From JARRKU01 sp050288425 (GTDB lineage: Bacteria; Desulfobacterota; Desulfobacteria; Desulfobacterales; Desulfosarcinaceae), in the NCBI GenBank assembly GCA_050288425.1, contig JBNKDU010000149.1:1-64000 (forward strand): a DNA stretch of 64,000 nt. The letters are read 5' to 3'. Each line of letters starts with the position of its first letter. Position 1 is the first letter of the stretch. A program made the position numbers and the translations under genes. The notes under the pieces are model-generated. The model made no database searches and was not told the origin of the DNA. It saw only the letters and a program-made list of their open reading frames with translations. Below are positions 60,704 to 64,000 of this stretch, piece by piece.

Positions 60704-62260
60704 ATGAATGAATATATGCTCGGTCTGATCGGACTTGTCGTTGGTCTTGGGCTGGCATTCTGGATCAGGGCATCGCTCGATCGGCAGCAAACGCGAACGG
60801 CTGCATCAAAATCGGAAATGATTATCGAAGAGGCCAAACATCAGGCCGACGCACTTCTGAAGGAAGCTAACCTGGAGGCCAAAGATCGGTTGCTGGAGAT
60901 GAAAAGCGAGTTCGACGCCGAGACCAAGGAGACCCGCGCGGAACTCAAAAAACAAGAACGTCGGTTGATTTCCAAAGAAGAAAATATCGATCGCAAAATC
61001 GAACAATTCGAAAAAAGAGACAAAGCGATAGAACACTCGGAAAAGGATCTGCAGCGACGTAGCGACGACCTCGGCCAACGGGAAATTGAGTATGAGCATC
61101 TGATCAGTGAACAGAAACTGCAGTTGGAGCGGATATCGACTCTGACGGCGGAGCAGGCCAAGGAGTTGCTGCTGCGGGCCATGGAAAACGAGGCCCGTTA
61201 TGACGGCGCAAAACTGATCAAGAAGATCGAGAACGAGGCCAAGGAAGAGGCGGACAAGAAGGCCAAGAAGATCCTCGCCACTGCCATCCAGCGGTATGCC
61301 GCCGATTATGTCGCCGAGCGAACCGTATCGGTGGTCCCACTGCCCAGCGATGAGATGAAAGGGCGGATTATCGGCCGGGAAGGTCGCAATATCCGGGCGC
61401 TGGAATCGGCTACCGGTATCGACCTGATCATCGACGACACGCCGGAAGCCGTCATCCTGTCCGGTTTCAACCCGGTGAGACGGGAAGTCGCCCGGTTGTC
61501 CCTGATGAAATTGATCGCCGACGGCCGTATTCATCCGGCGCGAATCGAAGACGTGGTCAAGAAGGTGAGCAAGGAAGTGGACGGCGTCATCAAGGAGGCC
61601 GGGGAACAGGCAGCCTTCGACCTGGGTGTCCACGGAATCAATGGCGAGCTGATTAAGACCATCGGACGGCTGAAATTCAGGACCAGTTACACGCAAAATG
61701 TGCTGCAACACTCCATCGAGGTCGGTTTTCTGGCCGGGGTGATGGCGGCCGAACTGGGACTGAAGGAAAAATTGGCCCGCCGCATGGGACTGCTGCATGA
61801 TATCGGCAAGGCCATCGACCACGAGGTGGAGGGCCCCCACGCCCTTATCGGCTCGAAACTGGCCAAAAAATTTGGAGAATCCGAGCAAGTGGTCAATGCC
61901 ATCGCCGCTCACCACGAAGATATACCGCCGGTAACCGTCTACGATATCCTGGTACAGGCGGCCGATGGATTGTCCGGAGCCCGGCCCGGCGCCCGCAAAG
62001 AGCTCCTGGAGAACTACGTGAAACGGCTGGAAGACCTCGAGGCCATCGCCAACTCGTTCCGAGGGGTGGACAGTGCCTATGCGATCCAGGCCGGCCGGGA
62101 GTTGAGGGTCATCGTCGAAAGCGGCAAGGTATCCGACGAGGAAGCGATCCTGATCAGCCGGGATATCGTCAAGAAGATTGAAGAAGCCCTCACCTTTCCG
62201 GGGCAGATCAAGGTGACGGTCATCCGGGAAATGCGGGCGGTGGAATACGCCAACAAATGA
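60704..62260 (+). CDS. rny: Ribonuclease Y
   Basis: Membrane-anchored endoribonuclease that starts mRNA decay. 518 residues: an N-terminal membrane helix (about 5-22), a long coiled coil to about 200, a KH domain (EMKGRIIGREGRNIRALESATGIDLIIDDTP), and an HD domain (NVLQHSIEVGFLAG, LLHDIGKAIDHEVEG). An excellent GGGAGG site precedes the ATG. RNase Y together with RicT and RNase J in one window suggests a Firmicutes-like decay machinery. Confidence 0.96.
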   Translation: MNEYMLGLIGLVVGLGLAFWIRASLDRQQTRTAASKSEMIIEEAKHQADALLKEANLEAKDRLLEMKSEFDAETKETRAELKKQERRLISKEENIDRKIEQFEKRDKAIEHSEKDLQRRSDDLGQREIEYEHLISEQKLQLERISTLTAEQAKELLLRAMENEARYDGAKLIKKIENEAKEEADKKAKKILATAIQRYAADYVAERTVSVVPLPSDEMKGRIIGREGRNIRALESATGIDLIIDDTPEAVILSGFNPVRREVARLSLMKLIADGRIHPARIEDVVKKVSKEVDGVIKEAGEQAAFDLGVHGINGELIKTIGRLKFRTSYTQNVLQHSIEVGFLAGVMAAELGLKEKLARRMGLLHDIGKAIDHEVEGPHALIGSKLAKKFGESEQVVNAIAAHHEDIPPVTVYDILVQAADGLSGARPGARKELLENYVKRLEDLEAIANSFRGVDSAYAIQAGRELRVIVESGKVSDEEAILISRDIVKKIEEALTFPGQIKVTVIREMRAVEYANK

Positions 62261-62265
62261 TGAGG

Positions 62266-62352
62266 CTGGGTTGGCCGGTCTTCCGGTTGGCCAGTTGGCC
62301 GGTCCCAAAATCAGACCGGTTCAAACGGCCGACCCGACGTCCGGCCAACCTG
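62266..62352. repeat. GGTTGGCC repeats and inverted copy before tyrS
   Basis: GGTTGGCCGGT at 62271, GGTTGGCCAGTTGGCCGGT at 62285 and the inverse CCGGCCAACC at 62342-62351 lie between rny and tyrS. The first and last can pair into a stem enclosing about 60 bases. It may act as an RNA leader structure or processing site. Confidence 0.4.
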
Positions 62353-62372
62353 CGTTATGGGAGTTGAATTAT

Positions 62373-63662
62373 ATGCCGAATATGCTTCAAACGTTGGGAG
62401 AGCGCGGCTTTATCGAGGACAGGACCCATGGGCCGGAGTTGGATGAATACATCGATTCCGGAGAATTGACCTGCTATATCGGGTTTGATCCCACGGCTGC
62501 CAGCCTGCATGTGGGCAGTTTGGTACCCATCATGTCATTGGCCCACGTTCAGCGCCATGGCGGCCGCCCCATTGCATTGGTGGGCGGCGGAACTGGTTTG
62601 GTGGGCGATCCCAGCGGCAAGACCGAGATGCGAAAAATGCTGACCATCGAACAGGTCAATGCCAATGCCGAGGGGATCAAGAAGCAGCTCTCCCGGTTTA
62701 TCGATTTCGACCGGGGCTCGGCCATGCTGGCCAACAATGCCGATTGGCTGACCCAGCTGGCCTATATTCCCTTTCTCCGGGATATCGGCCGCAATTTTTC
62801 GGTCAATCGAATGATCAAGGCCGAGAGCTGCCGGGCACGCCTGGAGTCCGAGGAAGGCCTGAGCTTTATCGAATTCAATTACATGGTATTGCAGGCCTAT
62901 GATTTTCTGGAATTGTTCCGACAGCAGAAGTGCCGCCTGCAGATGGGAGGCAGCGACCAGTGGGGCAACATCGTCGCCGGCATCGATCTGATCCGTCGAA
63001 TGGAAGGCGAAGCGGCCTTCGGGCTGACATTTCCGCTGATTACCACCAGTTCCGGTGCCAAGATGGGAAAAACGGCAGCCGGGGCGGTCTGGCTCGATCC
63101 GGAATTGACGTCGCCATATGAGTACTACCAGTTCTGGGTGAATACGGACGATCGGGATGTGGCGCGCTTTCTGGCGTTATTCACATTCCTGCCCATGGAA
63201 GAAATCCGGGCCATAGAATCCCTGGAGGGGGCCGAACTCAACGCCGCGAAGGTCGTCCTGGCATATGAAGCGACCCGACTGGCCCATGGCGACCTCGAGG
63301 CGGACAAGGCCTGCAAGGCCGCCCGGGAGATGTTCGGTGCCCGCCAGATCTCCGATCACATATTGCCCTCCTCTGACCTCTCGCGGGATGCTTCCGCGTC
63401 GGCCGATGATTCGGTACCCAGTTCCCATATGACGATGGAAGACCTGAAGAACGGCATCCCGGCCTTTCGGCTGTTTCAGGAAGTCGGCCTGTCCGCGTCC
63501 AGCGGCGAGGCGCGACGATTGATCAAACAAGGCGGTGCCTATATCAACGGCGACCGGCTGGCAACCTTCGATAAGATCATTAATGATAACGATATCAAGG
63601 ATATGGAAATAGTTCTGCGGGCAGGTAAAAAAAGATTTCATAAAATTCTCATTAAATCCTAA
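62373..63662 (+). CDS. tyrS: Tyrosyl-tRNA synthetase
   Basis: Class I synthetase charging tRNA-Tyr. 429 residues. CYIGFDPTAASLHVGSL includes the HIGH-type HVGS motif near residue 47, GGSDQWGNI lies near 193, and GAKMGKT is the KMSKS-type loop near 230. A C-terminal S4-like RNA-binding domain (SGEARRLIKQGGAYINGDRL) is present. The start at ATG 62373 follows GGGAG; the longer frame from 62271 crosses the GGTTGGCC repeats and is not conserved. Confidence 0.96.
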   Translation: MPNMLQTLGERGFIEDRTHGPELDEYIDSGELTCYIGFDPTAASLHVGSLVPIMSLAHVQRHGGRPIALVGGGTGLVGDPSGKTEMRKMLTIEQVNANAEGIKKQLSRFIDFDRGSAMLANNADWLTQLAYIPFLRDIGRNFSVNRMIKAESCRARLESEEGLSFIEFNYMVLQAYDFLELFRQQKCRLQMGGSDQWGNIVAGIDLIRRMEGEAAFGLTFPLITTSSGAKMGKTAAGAVWLDPELTSPYEYYQFWVNTDDRDVARFLALFTFLPMEEIRAIESLEGAELNAAKVVLAYEATRLAHGDLEADKACKAAREMFGARQISDHILPSSDLSRDASASADDSVPSSHMTMEDLKNGIPAFRLFQEVGLSASSGEARRLIKQGGAYINGDRLATFDKIINDNDIKDMEIVLRAGKKRFHKILIKS

Positions 63663-63861
63663 AAAGTAATTGACAACCGGTGGGCATGAGGGTAAAACCC
63701 GTCTCGTTTCGCTGAGGCGCAATCGAAACGGCCTCACGAGTGCTCTTTCAAGAACAAACAATCCGTTGAAAATTTGCTTGCACCAAAGTTGATCGAGTGG
63801 TTTTCGTTGGGCTCAAGTCGAATCTGGCGAACATCGAATGGGGCCATTTCGAAAATAACAG
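63663..63861. other. Gap after tyrS
   Basis: No gene, terminator or repeat could be supported in this part of the gap; AT content rises towards the promoters that follow. Confidence 0.3.
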
Positions 63862-63890
63862 TTGACACGATCAACTGGCTGCGGTACATA
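63862..63890 (+). promoter_or_regulatory. Strong promoter P1 at the window end
   Basis: A perfect TTGACA (63862-63867) and TACATA (63885-63890) are 17 bp apart, with an A-rich stretch GAAAATAACA just upstream, like an UP element. Confidence 0.6.
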
Positions 63891-63942
63891 AATTTTCTTT
63901 CCGCAAAAATTTGGTCGAAGCAGCGACCAAGGAAAAAAAAGC

Positions 63943-63971
63943 TTGACGGATAAAAACGGAAAATGTATGAA
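63943..63971 (+). promoter_or_regulatory. Strong promoter P2 at the window end
   Basis: TTGACG (63943-63948) and TATGAA (63966-63971) are 17 bp apart, preceded by an A tract (63932-63940). Tandem spacing of 81 bp from P1 is typical of stable-RNA operons. The transcribed gene lies outside the window. Confidence 0.6.
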
Positions 63972-64000
63972 TACCATTTTCCGAGCGCGGCGACTCGGCC

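Noticed and set aside
60806..62308. Minus-strand open frame of 500 codons opposite rny
   Set aside because: RNase Y is unmistakable on the plus strand and the antisense product has no recognisable domain.

Overview
The window looks like a stretch of chromosome from a Gram-negative, rod-shaped, anaerobic deltaproteobacterium, most likely of the Desulfobacterales (Desulfosarcina-like). This is inferred from gene content and order, not from a database search. Support comes from an F-ATP synthase locus with b' and b subunits but no a or c genes, lipopolysaccharide genes, mRNA-decay genes of a Firmicutes-like type (RNase J, RNase Y, YhaM, RicT), and a gene that only makes sense if an in-frame TGA is read as selenocysteine. 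No prophage, insertion sequence or CRISPR array was seen.

Layout. 1-1020 (+): the end of a dTDP-rhamnose cluster (rfbC end, rfbD). 1069-8570 (-): a GlmS-like giant protein, kdnB, kdnA and a penicillin-binding transpeptidase; kdnA/kdnB point to 8-amino-Kdo synthesis for the LPS inner core. 8682-12811 (-): metG, ricT, holB and an IHF/HU gene, in an order recalling Bacillus. 12887-19332 (-): a NusG paralogue, gmhA, hddC, a sugar epimerase, hddA and lptD, meaning activated heptose synthesis and LPS export. 19513-22986 (+): surE, yhaM-like, tmk and an unknown gene. 23162-26395 (+): ferredoxin, a small unknown gene, plsC and RNase J. A 225-bp nested inverted repeat lies at 26410-26634. 26809-29632 (+): ftsK and a methyltransferase. 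29643-32756 (-): a pseudo-receiver protein, a methyltransferase, a glycosyltransferase and a small membrane protein with a likely sigma-54 promoter. 33105-39285 (+): an HD-GYP response regulator, then a tightly overlapped module of an unknown envelope protein, PBP1A and a SPOR protein. 39412-43842: a TPR protein, a zinc-ribbon membrane protein, another membrane protein, and the selenocysteine thioredoxin-fold protein. 44165-44241 (-): tRNA-Pro. 44302-46308 (+): LD-carboxypeptidase and a beta-lactamase-fold hydrolase. 46544-52518 (+): mreB-mreC-mreD-mrdA-rodA-bactofilin, the cell-elongation machinery. 52651-58658 (+): atpF'-F-H-A-G-D-C. 58776-63662 (+): a GlmU-type uridylyltransferase without its acetyltransferase half, zapB-like, zapA, 6S RNA, rny and tyrS. 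The window ends in two tandem strong promoters that may drive a stable-RNA operon beyond the edge.

Taken together the window is dominated by cell-envelope biogenesis (rhamnose, 8-amino-Kdo, heptose, LptD, PlsC, PBPs, Rod complex, LD-carboxypeptidase) interleaved with core information processing and energy genes. The most notable single item is the selenoprotein at 42988-43842, where TGA replaces the first Cys of a CxxC thioredoxin motif and a hairpin of the bacterial SECIS type follows. Other items worth checking are the GlmS-like giant protein beside kdnAB, the 225-bp hairpin repeat, the 6S RNA, and the sigma-54 site.
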